NCBI RefSeq assembly: GCF_001428625.1
Contig: NZ_LMIE01000029.1
Location: 38,125 to 102,124 of the forward strand
From: Hydrogenophaga sp. Root209
GTDB taxonomy: Bacteria; Pseudomonadota; Gammaproteobacteria; Burkholderiales; Burkholderiaceae_C
Direction: 5' to 3'
DNA: 64,000 nt
Shown here: piece after piece, positions 38,529 to 47,397 of the stretch
Layout of the letters: every line of letters begins with the position of its first letter
Position numbering within the stretch: the stretch's first letter is position 1
Program-made: the position numbers and the translations under genes
The notes under the pieces: model-generated
Database searches by the model: none
Told to the model about the DNA's origin: nothing
Seen by the model: only the letters and a program-made list of their open reading frames with translations

Positions 38529-39872
38529 TCAATAGACTTGCACGTTGGAGACTTCGCCGTTTTCGGCAACGCGCCACGACTGGATGGCGTTCTGGTGGTA
38601 CACCGAACGCGTGCCGCGCACCGCGCGCAGCTGGTTGATCTTGGGCTGCACATAGCCCGTGCTGTCGATCGCGCGGCTCTGCAGCACGGCGGGCTTGCCG
38701 TCCCACACCCAGTCGATGTTGAAGCGCGTGAGCGCCTTGGGCAGCACCGGGCCTTCGAGCCGCGCGGTGCGCCAGTTGCGCCCGCCATCCACGCTCACGT
38801 CCACCCGCTTCACCGTGCCCCGGCCCGACCAGGCCAAGCCGGTCACGTTGTAGTAACCCTTGTCCAGCAGCGTCTGGCTGCCCGAGGGCGTGGTGATCAC
38901 GCTCTTGCATTCCTGGATGCCGGTGTACTGGCGGTGCGTGCCGTCGGGCATGTGGTCGATGTAGTGCACGGCCTCGTCTTTCGCGGCCCATTTCTGGTCA
39001 CCCACCTCCAGGCGGCGCAGGTATTTCACCCAGCTCACACCCTGCACGCCCGGCACCACCAGACGCAGCGGGTAGCCGTTTTCCGGTCGCAGCATCTCGC
39101 CGTTCATGGCCCAGGCCACGAGGCAGTCGTCCATCGCACGGTCGATATCGAGCGTGCGCGTCATGGACGAACCGTCGGCCCCTTCGGCCAGCACGTACTT
39201 GCCGTTCTTCTTGTCGTAGCCACACATCTCCAGCAGCGTGGAGAGCAGCACGCCGGTGTATTCGCAGCAGCTCAGCATGCCGTGCGTGTACTGCACCGCG
39301 GGCAAGGCCACGTTGCCCCACTCGGGCGCGGAGTTGGCGCCGCATTCAATGAAATGGATGCGCGAGACGCTGGGCAGGCGCATGAGGTCGTCCATGGTGA
39401 AGACGCGCTCGCGCTTGACCAAGCCATTGACCATCAGGCGGTGTTTGGAGGGATCGATGTCCCACCAGCCCTGGTGGTGGCGCTCGAAGTGCAGGCCGCT
39501 GGGCGTGATGATGCCGAACAGGCCTTGCAGTGGCGTGAAGCTCACCGAGGCCTGCGGCACGCGCGTGAGGCCCGGGCTCTGGCGGCGCTGCAGGTTGGCT
39601 TCCCACTGGCTGGGCTTGCCATACCCCACGGTGGCCACGCTCTGCCCCAGGCCCGTGGTGTGGGCAGGCAATTTGAGGATGGCCTCTTCGCCCTCGGCGG
39701 CCACCGCGCGGGTGGCGGCGGTGGCGCTGGCAGCGACGCCAGCGCCCATCGCCAGGGCCTTGCCCATGAAGCTGCGGCGCGCCTTGCGGGCGAGCTCCAG
39801 CTTCTCGGCGTTCAGGTGGTTTTCGGGTGCGGGCAGCACGCGTCCGATCACATCATTCAGGTTGGGCGGCAT
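38529..39872 (-). CDS. soxC: Sulfite dehydrogenase-type molybdoprotein SoxC
   Basis: 447 residues from the ATG at 39872 with AAGGA upstream. The Tat signal has ARRSFMGKALAMG (31-43). The molybdenum-ligating cysteine is Cys177 in RIHFIECGANS. HHQGWWDIDPSKHRLMVNG and the C-terminal dimerisation domain (VKRVDVSVDGGRNWRTARL) are typical of the sulfite-oxidase family. It is the first gene of soxCD-cyt-YZAX-B and is divergent from the flavocytochrome c cytochrome gene. The presence of soxCD predicts full oxidation of thiosulfate without sulfur globules. Confidence 0.96.
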   Translation of the reverse strand: MPPNLNDVIGRVLPAPENHLNAEKLELARKARRSFMGKALAMGAGVAASATAATRAVAAEGEEAILKLPAHTTGLGQSVATVGYGKPSQWEANLQRRQSPGLTRVPQASVSFTPLQGLFGIITPSGLHFERHHQGWWDIDPSKHRLMVNGLVKRERVFTMDDLMRLPSVSRIHFIECGANSAPEWGNVALPAVQYTHGMLSCCEYTGVLLSTLLEMCGYDKKNGKYVLAEGADGSSMTRTLDIDRAMDDCLVAWAMNGEMLRPENGYPLRLVVPGVQGVSWVKYLRRLEVGDQKWAAKDEAVHYIDHMPDGTHRQYTGIQECKSVITTPSGSQTLLDKGYYNVTGLAWSGRGTVKRVDVSVDGGRNWRTARLEGPVLPKALTRFNIDWVWDGKPAVLQSRAIDSTGYVQPKINQLRAVRGTRSVYHQNAIQSWRVAENGEVSNVQVY

Positions 39873-39921
39873 GAAAATATTCCTTCTCGGGCGGATCTGG
39901 CCGCAGGGATCAGGTGCAACT

Positions 39922-39941
39922 ATATTAGTGTTTGCTGATAT
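39922..39941 (-). promoter_or_regulatory. Inverted repeat, candidate SoxR-type operator upstream of soxC
   Basis: ATATTAG and CTGATAT form a near-perfect dyad (6 of 7) with a 6-base spacer in the 233-base divergent region between soxC and the flavocytochrome c cytochrome gene. The half-site lies in GCTGATATTT, repeated before soxB. An ArsR-family operator has this shape, but the regulator is not in the window. Confidence 0.5.
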
Positions 39942-40105
39942 TTGGATAGGTAGAAACCCCAGCAGGGTTTCCATGGCTTTGCGCTGGAAAACGCCCGCCG
40001 GTACGATGCGTCACACCCACGAGCGATCACACCCAAAACCCGTTGTGTTTCAAGTGGCTGCTACAGTTTTGGATGCAACTTCCTTCCACCCTTTTGGAGA
40101 CGACG

Positions 40106-40408
40106 ATGGGGAATTCAATGAAATGGCTGGCGGCCGGTGTGCTGTGTGCCTCGGCGGTCGGGGCGCAAGCCCAGGTCAACCAGATCCGCGTGTGGGCCGC
40201 TGCCTGCGCCAGCTGCCACGGTACCGATGGACGCGCGCAGCCGGGCATGGCCGCATTGGCCGGACGCAACCAGGCCGAGTTGCAGAAAATCCTGCTCGAA
40301 TTCAAGGCCGGCACCCGGCCCGCCACGCTGATGCACCAGATCTCCAAGGGCTACACCGACGAGCAGTTGGGTCAGCTCGCTGGTTACTTCGCCGCACAGA
40401 AACCTTGA
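40106..40408 (+). CDS. Sulfide dehydrogenase cytochrome subunit (FccA-like)
   Basis: 100 residues from ATG 40106 with GGAGA 6 bases before. The signal peptide ends near AQA-QVN. The heme motif is CASCH (34-38); the Met ligand is probably in the HQISKGYTDEQL region. It is 10 bases before a flavoprotein of the FccB/SoxF type, so the two form flavocytochrome c sulfide dehydrogenase. Electrons from sulfide would pass via FAD to this heme. Cytochromes of this complex in the Sox literature are called SoxE. Confidence 0.88.
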   Translation: MGNSMKWLAAGVLCASAVGAQAQVNQIRVWAAACASCHGTDGRAQPGMAALAGRNQAELQKILLEFKAGTRPATLMHQISKGYTDEQLGQLAGYFAAQKP

Positions 40409-40418
40409 GGAGCCCACC

Positions 40419-41696
40419 ATGAAACGTCGTCAATTCGTACAAAGCATCGGCGCGGGTTCCGCACTGGCCGGCATGGGCTTCATGAGCGGCTGCGCCACCA
40501 CGGCGGGCAGCAGCGCAAAAGTGGTGGTGGTGGGGGGCGGCTTCGGTGGCGCCACCGCCGCCAAATACGTGCGCATGTTTTCCAGCAACAGCATCGACGT
40601 GACGCTGATCGAGCCCAACGCGGCCTTCGTCTCCTGCCCGATGTCCAACCTCGTGGTCGGTGGTCACTCGACCATGGCCGAGATCACCACGCCCTACGAC
40701 AACCTGAGCAAACGCCACGGCATCAAGGTGGTGCGCGACATGGTCGACAGCATCGACCCCGTGAAGCGCACGGTGAAGCTGGCCAGCGGTGGCGAGCTGC
40801 CCTACGACCGCCTGATCCTCTCCCCCGGCGTCGACTTCATGCCCACCCTGCCCGGCATGATCAAGCCCGGCGCGGCCGAGAAGGTGCTGCACGCCTGGAA
40901 AGCCGGGCCGCAGACCACCGCCCTGCGCCAGCAGCTCCAGGCCCTGCCCGACGGCGGCACCTACGCCATCAGCATCCCGCTGGCGCCCTACCGCTGCCCG
41001 CCCGGTCCCTACGAGCGCGCCTGCATGGTGGCCAGCTACTTCAAGGTGGCCAAGCCCAGGAGCAAGGTCGTGATCTTCGACGCCAACGACGACATCACGT
41101 CCAAAAAAGGCCTGTTCATGAAGGCCTGGGCCGACCACTACGCCGGCCTGATCGAGTACCGGCCCAAGCACAAGCTGGTCGATGTGGACGCCGCCACCAA
41201 CACCCTGAAGTTCGAGTTCAACGACGACTTCAAGGCCGGCGTGGCCAACGTGCTGCCCGACATGCGCGCCGGCAACATCGCGGTGAAGACCGGCCTGGCC
41301 ACGGCGAACTCGCGCTGGTGCGAGGTGGACTTCCTCACCTTCGAGTCCAAGGCGCAGAAGAACATCCACGTGCTGGGTGATTCGATCCAGATCGCACCGG
41401 CCATGCCCAAGTCGGGCCACATGGCCAACCAGCACGGCAAGACGTGTGCCGCCGCCGTGGTCTCGCTGCTGCAGGGCCAGGAGCCCCCGGCCAACCCGCT
41501 CTACGCCAACACCTGCTACAGCTTCGTGACCGCCAAGGACGTGGTGCACGTGGCCAGCGTGCACAAGTACGACGCCGAGAAGAAGACCATGGTCGCGGTG
41601 CCGGGCGCGGGTGGTTTGTCGAGCGCGGCGAGCGAGATCGAAGGCGCCTATGCCAAGGCCTGGGCGCGCAACATCTGGGCCGATTCGCTGGCTTGA
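40419..41696 (+). CDS. fccB: Flavocytochrome c sulfide dehydrogenase flavoprotein (FccB/SoxF)
   Basis: 425 residues. The N-terminus has a Tat motif KRRQFVQSIG and a lipobox-like FMSGC (Cys25). The FAD-binding Rossmann motif is VVVVGGGFGGATAAKY (about 34-49), and the family segments NAAFVSCPMSNLVVGG and APYRCPPGPYERACM contain redox-active cysteines. It oxidises sulfide to sulfur in the periplasm. Partnered with the cytochrome upstream and ended by a terminator at 41719-41744. Confidence 0.93.
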   Translation: MKRRQFVQSIGAGSALAGMGFMSGCATTAGSSAKVVVVGGGFGGATAAKYVRMFSSNSIDVTLIEPNAAFVSCPMSNLVVGGHSTMAEITTPYDNLSKRHGIKVVRDMVDSIDPVKRTVKLASGGELPYDRLILSPGVDFMPTLPGMIKPGAAEKVLHAWKAGPQTTALRQQLQALPDGGTYAISIPLAPYRCPPGPYERACMVASYFKVAKPRSKVVIFDANDDITSKKGLFMKAWADHYAGLIEYRPKHKLVDVDAATNTLKFEFNDDFKAGVANVLPDMRAGNIAVKTGLATANSRWCEVDFLTFESKAQKNIHVLGDSIQIAPAMPKSGHMANQHGKTCAAAVVSLLQGQEPPANPLYANTCYSFVTAKDVVHVASVHKYDAEKKTMVAVPGAGGLSSAASEIEGAYAKAWARNIWADSLA

Positions 41697-41718
41697 TGTT
41701 GTCGCGTTCGCCATGAAG

Positions 41719-41744
41719 AAACGCCCCGGTTCTCCGGGGCGTTT
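41719..41744 (+). terminator. Bidirectional rho-independent terminator
   Basis: AAACGCCCCGG pairs with CCGGGGCGTTT around TTCT, followed by T. It closes the flavocytochrome c unit and, by symmetry, the convergent LysR gene whose stop is at 41763. Confidence 0.9.
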
Positions 41745-41762
41745 TGCTTGGGGCAAGCGTGG

Positions 41763-42647
41763 TCATCTGGGTCGCCGCTGAATCATCAGGTCATGCACCG
41801 CCTGCGCAGCGACCGACAGGCTGCGGTCTCTGCGACGCACGAGGTAGATCTGTCGAGTCAAGCCGGGTATGGACAGAGGGCGGGTGACGATCCCGGGTTG
41901 CTCGAAATGGAACAAGGTCAACGTGGGCACCACGCTGATGCCGAGTCCGGCACGAACGAAGCCCATCACGGTGGCCAGTTGTTCGACTTCAACCAGTGTC
42001 TTCATCACCTGCGGTCGCAGCGCACCCTCCAGATACTGGCGCACGCTGCTGGTTCGTGCCAGATGGACAAACGGCCATGCAGCCAGGTCCTTGATGGCGA
42101 TGGATCTGCGCCGGGCCAGCGGGTGATCGCTGCGGCACACCAGGTGAAAGCTGTCGGCACAAAACGGCTGTGCCTGGAGTTCGGGCGTGTCCGCACGGGA
42201 AGCCGCCAAGGCAAAGTCGGCTGTCTTGTTCGCCACGCGTTCAATGCAGGGCTCCGAGAGCACATCCGCGATGTCGAACTCGATCCCGGGGCAAATGGCC
42301 CTGAACTCGGCCAGCACGCCCGGCAGCCACCCTGCGGCAAGCGATGGAAGCAAGGCAATCGAAACGCGTCCCCGCTGCAGAGTGGCCGCGTCACGCACCC
42401 CGTCCAACGCGCGTTGGATCTCGCTCCGGATACGAAGTGCCGATTCGAGAAAGTTGCTTCCTTCCAGCGTCAGATCCACGTGGCGGGTGCTTCTGTCGAA
42501 CAGCCGCAAGCCCAGGTCATCCTCAAGAGCCCGGATCACCGCGCTGAAAGCAGACTGCGAGAGATGGCATTGCGCCGCTGCACGCGTGAAGTGTCGATGT
42601 GTTGCCAGGGCGATGAACGCATCCAGCTGCCGGCTTGAAATATTCAT
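41763..42647 (-). CDS. LysR-family transcriptional regulator
   Basis: 294 residues. The N-terminal winged helix-turn-helix contains FTRAAAQCHLSQSAFSAVIRALED (about 20-43), the LysR pattern, followed by a substrate-binding domain. It is divergent from an AtuA-type gene and its operon, 79 bases apart, so it probably regulates that operon. A TGAA-N8-TTCA dyad at 42670-42685 in the gap could be a LysR box. The effector is unknown. Confidence 0.92.
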   Translation of the reverse strand: MNISSRQLDAFIALATHRHFTRAAAQCHLSQSAFSAVIRALEDDLGLRLFDRSTRHVDLTLEGSNFLESALRIRSEIQRALDGVRDAATLQRGRVSIALLPSLAAGWLPGVLAEFRAICPGIEFDIADVLSEPCIERVANKTADFALAASRADTPELQAQPFCADSFHLVCRSDHPLARRRSIAIKDLAAWPFVHLARTSSVRQYLEGALRPQVMKTLVEVEQLATVMGFVRAGLGISVVPTLTLFHFEQPGIVTRPLSIPGLTRQIYLVRRRDRSLSVAAQAVHDLMIQRRPR

Positions 42648-42726
42648 CTGCTATCTCGATGAGTTGATCTGAACAATCGATTTCACGACACATGGTAAAT
42701 CACCTAGAGTGACTGCAGGAGACAAC

Positions 42727-44106
42727 ATGTCGAAGACGATTCCCAACCTGTTGATCGGCTGTGCGGCTGGTTTTTCGGGCGACCGCACCGATGCGGCCCT
42801 GCCCGTGGTGCGCGAGCTGATTGCCCGCGATCAGCCTGCCGTGCTGATTTTCGAAACGCTGGCCGAGCGCACCCTGGCGCTGGCGCAACTGGCTCGCCGT
42901 GGTGACCCGGAAGCCGGCTATGAGCCGCTGCTGGACGACCTGCTTCGCCCCGTGCTGGGGCTGTGCATTGCACACGGCATCCGCATCGTCAGCAACTTCG
43001 GCGCAGCCAATCCCCTGGGGGCTGCCCGACGCATTCACGCGCTGGCGAAGGAGCTCGGTATCCGACCGCCCCGCATCGCCGTCGTGCACGGCGATGACCT
43101 GTCGGGCGTCCAGCACCGCGACCTGCTGAAGAACGCCCTGGGTTCGGCCATGCCCTGCGAGCCCATCGTGAGCGCCAACGCCTACATCGGCGCCGAGCCC
43201 ATTGCGGGAGCCTTGCGCGCGGGCGCTGACATCGTGGTCTGTGGCCGCGTGGCCGACCCCTCCCTGGTGCTCGGCCCCGCACTGGCCCACTTTGGCTGGC
43301 GCATGGACGACTGGGACCGGCTGGCCCGCGCCACCATGGCTGGGCACCTGCTGGAGTGCGGTGCCCAGGTCTCGGGCGGGTATTTCGCCGACCCTGGCTA
43401 CAAGGATGTGCCGGGCCTGGCATCGTTGGGCTATCCGATCGCCGAGATCGAAGACAGCGGCAACTGCACCATCACCAAACCCGCCGGCACGGGCGGGCGC
43501 ATCGACGAACGCACGGTGAAGGAACAGTTGCTCTACGAACTGCACGACCCCGCTGCCTACCTGACGCCGGACGTGGTGGCCGACATCACCACCGCGCGCG
43601 TGCGACAGGACGGCCCCGACCGTGTGCGGCTCGAAGGCGTGAGCGGCCACGAGCGCCCGCCCTCTCTCAAGGTGAACGCCTGCTTCGAGGCCGGATGGTT
43701 TTCCGAAGGCGAGATTTCCTACGCCGGCGCGCGTGCCGAAGCGCGTGCGCGCCTGGCCGCCCAGGTGTTGCGTGATCGACTGGCCGACACCGCGCCGTTG
43801 CGCATCGACCTGATTGGTGTGACCAGCGTGCTGGGCGCCGATGCCAGCCACTGGCTGGATGCACAAGCCACGGGCGAGGGGCGCGACGTGCGCCTGCGCG
43901 TGGCCATGCAGCACCGCGAGCGCAGCCAGGCCGAGCGCCTGGGGCGTGAGGTGACTGCCCTGTATTGCTGCGGACCGGCCGGTGGTGGCGGGGTTCGCAC
44001 GGCCATGCGACCGCGGCTGGGCATGGTGTCTTGCATGGTGCATCGAGAAGCCGTCGTGGTGGGGCACACCATGATCGACGTGCGCTCCATGGAGGTGGCG
44101 CCATGA
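42727..44106 (+). CDS. AtuA-type acyclic terpene utilization family protein (DUF1446)
   Basis: 459 residues from ATG 42727, preceded by AGGAGA. Family features are NLLIGCAAGFSGDRTDAA, IRIVSNFGAANPLGAAR, VVCGRVADPSLVLGP and GAQVSGGYFADPGYKDVP. AtuA is needed for citronellol/geranyl degradation in pseudomonads, but the DUF1446 family is wider and its reaction is not established. Its stop overlaps the next start by 4 bases (ATGA), so they form a pair. No geranyl-CoA carboxylase gene is present here, so a terpene pathway is not shown. Confidence 0.88.
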   Translation: MSKTIPNLLIGCAAGFSGDRTDAALPVVRELIARDQPAVLIFETLAERTLALAQLARRGDPEAGYEPLLDDLLRPVLGLCIAHGIRIVSNFGAANPLGAARRIHALAKELGIRPPRIAVVHGDDLSGVQHRDLLKNALGSAMPCEPIVSANAYIGAEPIAGALRAGADIVVCGRVADPSLVLGPALAHFGWRMDDWDRLARATMAGHLLECGAQVSGGYFADPGYKDVPGLASLGYPIAEIEDSGNCTITKPAGTGGRIDERTVKEQLLYELHDPAAYLTPDVVADITTARVRQDGPDRVRLEGVSGHERPPSLKVNACFEAGWFSEGEISYAGARAEARARLAAQVLRDRLADTAPLRIDLIGVTSVLGADASHWLDAQATGEGRDVRLRVAMQHRERSQAERLGREVTALYCCGPAGGGGVRTAMRPRLGMVSCMVHREAVVVGHTMIDVRSMEVAP

Positions 44107-44468
44107 GCACCCACCATGGCCTGACGGTGCCGCTGTACAGGCTGGCCCACAGCCGCACCGGGGACAAGGGAAACCGCTCCAACATCAGCGTGATCGCCTG
44201 GAGCCCCGAGCTGTGGGACGTGCTTGTCGAGCAGGTGACCGAAGACGCCGTGGCGCGGCAGTTCTCACCCCGGCGCCCCCGTGCGGTCACGCGCTACCTG
44301 TTGCCACACCTGCACGCCATGAACTTCGTGATCGAGGACGTGCTGGACGGTGGCGTGAACGATTCGCTCAACCTCGACAGCCACGGCAAAGCGCTGTCCT
44401 TCCTTCTGCTCGATCTGCCTGTCGAGGTGCCCGAGTCGCTCCGCGGCCACCTCGCCGGCCCCCCATGA
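44103..44468 (+). CDS. AtuA-like C-terminal domain protein
   Basis: 121 residues from ATG 44103. The LAHSRTGDKGNRSNISVIAW and HAMNFVIEDVLDGGVNDSL segments belong to the small domain often fused to the C-terminus of AtuA-like proteins. Here it is a separate gene directly coupled to the larger one, so the two products probably form a complex. The biochemical role is unknown. The Bug-type receptor gene follows 55 bases later. Confidence 0.85.
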   Translation: MSTHHGLTVPLYRLAHSRTGDKGNRSNISVIAWSPELWDVLVEQVTEDAVARQFSPRRPRAVTRYLLPHLHAMNFVIEDVLDGGVNDSLNLDSHGKALSFLLLDLPVEVPESLRGHLAGPP

Positions 44469-44523
44469 ACGCGCATCGCTCTTTCATTTCTTCCGCTGAC
44501 CATTCCAACCAGGAGACAACACC

Positions 44524-45519
44524 ATGAACACGAACATCAACCTCGACAAGCGCCGCCACCTGCTGGCCACTTCGGCCATCGCCGTTCTGGGCCTGGGTCC
44601 TGCGCTGGCCATCGCCCAGGCGCAGCCCTTTCCGTCACGGCCCATCACCTTCGTCGTGCCATTTGCGGCTGGCAGCGCCACCGACCAGCTGGCCCGAGCG
44701 CTGGGCCAGTCCCTGACCAACGAAACCGGACAGCCGGTCGTGGTCGAGAACAAGGCGGGTGCCAGCGGCATGATCGCCGCCGCTGCGGTTGCCAAGGCGC
44801 CTGCAGACGGCTACACGGTGCTCATCACCACCAACACCACACACGCAGCCAACGAACACCTCTACAAGAAACTGAGCTACGACCCGGTGAAGGATTTCGC
44901 ACCGATCACCGCGTTGGGCAAGGGCGGCCAGGTGCTGGTTGTCAGCCCTTCGTCGAGCCACAAAACCGTGGCCGACCTGATCGCCGATGCCAAAAAATCA
45001 CCTGGCAAGCTGAACTTCGGCAGCGGCAGCTCTTCCAGCCGCATCGCGGGTGAGCTCTTTCAACAGATGGCCGGCGTGCAGATCCTGCACGTGCCGTACA
45101 AGAGCAATCCGAACGCCATCACCGATGTGCTGGGCGGACAGATCAACATGATGTTCGCCGACATGTCCACCGGCGTTCCGCAAATCAAGTCGGAGAAGCT
45201 GCGCGCCCTGGGCGTGACGGCATCCAGGCGTTCACCCATGTTGCCCAACGTGCCCACCATCGCCGAAGCGGGCGTGCCCGGCTACGAGATGGGCTACTGG
45301 TTCGCCGCCTACTCACCGGCGGGAACACCCCCGGCTGCGGTCCAGCGCCTCAACGACCTGCTCGTTCGCGCCACCGCCAGCCCGCAGGCCAAGAGCTTCT
45401 TCGACAACAGCGGCTCGGAGGCCTTCACGAGCACCCCCGATGGGCTCGCACAGTTCCAGGCGGCCGAAACCCGGAAGTGGGGCAGCATCATCAAGGCTGC
45501 CGGCATCGAGGCCGAGTAA
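44524..45519 (+). CDS. Bug/TctC family solute-binding protein
   Basis: 331 residues with a signal peptide ending near AIAQA. PSRPITFVVPFAAGSATDQL and VVVENKAGASGMIAAAAV are the Bug hallmarks, and LNFGSGSSSSRIAGELF is the ligand-pocket region. It is the last gene of the LysR-controlled unit and probably brings in the substrate metabolised by the AtuA-type pair. No membrane subunits are nearby. The ligand is unknown. Confidence 0.93.
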   Translation: MNTNINLDKRRHLLATSAIAVLGLGPALAIAQAQPFPSRPITFVVPFAAGSATDQLARALGQSLTNETGQPVVVENKAGASGMIAAAAVAKAPADGYTVLITTNTTHAANEHLYKKLSYDPVKDFAPITALGKGGQVLVVSPSSSHKTVADLIADAKKSPGKLNFGSGSSSSRIAGELFQQMAGVQILHVPYKSNPNAITDVLGGQINMMFADMSTGVPQIKSEKLRALGVTASRRSPMLPNVPTIAEAGVPGYEMGYWFAAYSPAGTPPAAVQRLNDLLVRATASPQAKSFFDNSGSEAFTSTPDGLAQFQAAETRKWGSIIKAAGIEAE

Positions 45520-45550
45520 CAGCGGCAAGCCCCGGCCAACGGCCGCCTCC

Positions 45551-46588
45551 TCAGGCGTACCGTGCAATCATCTTCTCCAGTGGCAGCGCAACGATCTTGC
45601 CGGCCATGCCCGCGCAGCCAAACGCCTGAAAGCGCGCCTGGCAGATCTCTTTGGCGGCCAGGGTCGCGTCCTTGAAGAACTTGCGCGGGTCGAACTCGCC
45701 GGGGTTTTTGACCATGGTGCGGCGCATGGCGCCGGTCATGGCCAGGCGGATGTCGGTGTCGATGTTGACCTTGCGCACGCCGCTCTGGATGCCGCGCACG
45801 ATTTCTTCCACCGGCACGCCGTAGGTTTCCTTGATCTCGCCGCCGTGTGCGCGAATGATGGCCAGCCACTCCTGCGGCACACTGCTCGAACCGTGCATCA
45901 CCAGGTGCGTGTTGGGCACCGCCGCGTGGATCTGCGCGATGCGCTCGATGGCCAGGATGTCGCCGGTGGGTGGGCGGGTGAACTTGTAGGCGCCGTGGCT
46001 GGTGCCGATGGCAATGGCGAGCGCGTCCACGCCGGTCCGCGCCACGAAATCTTTCGCTTGCTGCGGGTCGGTCAGCATCTGCTCGTGCGTGAGCTGGCCT
46101 TCGGCGCCCACGCCGTCTTCTTCACCGGCCTCGCCGGTCTCCAGCGAACCCAGGCAACCGAGTTCACCCTCCACCGACACGCCCACCGCGTGCGAGAACT
46201 TCACCACCTCGCGCGTGACCGCCACGTTGTAGTCGTAGCTCGCGGGCGTCTTCGCGTCTTCCATCAGCGAGCCGTCCATCATCACGCTGCTGAAGCCGCT
46301 GCGGATGGACTGCTGGCACACGGCCGGTGTCGCGCCGTGGTCCTGGTGCATGACGATGGGGATGTGCGGGTACATCTCGATCGCGGCCTCGACCATCTTG
46401 CGCAGGAAGGGCTCACCCGCGTATTTGCGCGCACCGGCGCTGGCCTGCAGGATCACCGGCGCGTTGCTCGCGTCGGCCGCCTGCATGATGGCCTGGATCT
46501 GCTCCAGGTTGTTCACGTTGAACGCGGGCACGCCGTAGTGGTGTTCGGCGGCGTGGTCGAGCAGTTGTCGCAGAGCGATGAGGGCCAT
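45551..46588 (-). CDS. fba: Class II fructose-bisphosphate aldolase
   Basis: 345 residues from the ATG at 46588 with AAGGA upstream. The zinc-binding HQDHGAT (81-87) and the Calvin-type [19 protein letters not shown] segment are present, typical of the CbbA group. Makes fructose (and sedoheptulose) bisphosphate in the Calvin cycle. It is the last gene of the minus-strand cbb run. GAPDH and PGK genes, usually next to it, are not in the window. Confidence 0.95.
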   Translation of the reverse strand: MALIALRQLLDHAAEHHYGVPAFNVNNLEQIQAIMQAADASNAPVILQASAGARKYAGEPFLRKMVEAAIEMYPHIPIVMHQDHGATPAVCQQSIRSGFSSVMMDGSLMEDAKTPASYDYNVAVTREVVKFSHAVGVSVEGELGCLGSLETGEAGEEDGVGAEGQLTHEQMLTDPQQAKDFVARTGVDALAIAIGTSHGAYKFTRPPTGDILAIERIAQIHAAVPNTHLVMHGSSSVPQEWLAIIRAHGGEIKETYGVPVEEIVRGIQSGVRKVNIDTDIRLAMTGAMRRTMVKNPGEFDPRKFFKDATLAAKEICQARFQAFGCAGMAGKIVALPLEKMIARYA

Positions 46589-46614
46589 GGCGGTTCCTTG
46601 GGAGGTCGGGTGGG

Positions 46615-47286
46615 TCAGATCAGGAGGGCGGAGAAATCGGCGATCACGCGGTCGGGCTTGCAGGCTTCGATGGGCTCGCCCATGTTGTAGCCATAGGGCA
46701 GCGCCCACACCGCCACACCCGCGTTGCGGGCGGTGGCCACGTCGATGGACGAATCGCCCACGAACAACGCACGCTCGGCCTTGACGCCAAAGCGATCCAG
46801 GCAGTCGAGCACGGCGGCGGGGTGGGGTTTTTTCACCGGCAGCGTGTCGCCGCTGATCACGCGGTGAAACATCGGCGCCATCTGGTGTGCGTCCAGCACG
46901 GTCTGGGTGTAACGGCCTTCCTTGTTGGTCACCACGGCCAGCTTCACGCCCGCGTCCCTGAGCACTTGCAAAGTCTCACGCACATGCGGGTACAGCTGGC
47001 TGCGCGTGCCGCAGCGCTGCTGGTAGTGCGCAGCAAACGCGGCTTCGATGGTGGGGAAGTCGGCGCTGTGGCGGACCGCGTCGGTGGTGGTCTGGCGGCG
47101 CTCGGCCAGGGCCGAGATCAACAGCTCGCGCGTGCCATGACCGATCCAGTCGTGCACCTGCGTCTGTGTGACCGCGTGCAGACCGAACTGCGCCAGGGTG
47201 TCGTTGACCGCGTCGGCGATTTCCGGCGCGGTCTCGATCAACGTGCCGTCGAGGTCGAAGAGGATGAGGTCGAAACTTTTTCTCAT
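46615..47286 (-). CDS. gph: Phosphoglycolate phosphatase
   Basis: A 223-residue HAD-superfamily enzyme with nucleophile Asp11 in [13 protein letters not shown], the VVTNKEG motif and [16 protein letters not shown]. It removes phosphate from 2-phosphoglycolate made by RuBisCO oxygenation; the CbbZ name is used when it lies in cbb operons. It lies between fba and tkt. The ATG at 47286 is chosen; an upstream extension crosses an inverted repeat. Confidence 0.92.
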   Translation of the reverse strand: MRKSFDLILFDLDGTLIETAPEIADAVNDTLAQFGLHAVTQTQVHDWIGHGTRELLISALAERRQTTTDAVRHSADFPTIEAAFAAHYQQRCGTRSQLYPHVRETLQVLRDAGVKLAVVTNKEGRYTQTVLDAHQMAPMFHRVISGDTLPVKKPHPAAVLDCLDRFGVKAERALFVGDSSIDVATARNAGVAVWALPYGYNMGEPIEACKPDRVIADFSALLI

Positions 47287-47297
47287 GATCGCTCTAT

Positions 47298-47371
47298 CCG
47301 TTCGCCCTGAGCCTGTCGAAGGGCTCACCAGCACGTTGGCGCGAGGGCTTCGACAAGCTCAGCCCGAACGG
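47298..47371. repeat. Inverted pair of the CCGTTCG(G/C)(G/C)CTGAGCCTGTCGAAG repeat
   Basis: Two copies face each other around a roughly 20-base spacer between tkt and gph. The arms can form a long stem, so the element may affect mRNA stability or expression balance inside the cbb operon. A single copy is at 27730-27753. Confidence 0.85.
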
Positions 47372-47397
47372 AACTTGCAGCTCTTCTGCGGCGTTCT

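Noticed and set aside
34516-39941. CRISPR-like reading of the recurring short AT-rich strings
   Set aside because: Only two copies over 5 kb, no spacers and no cas genes; they are better read as operators.
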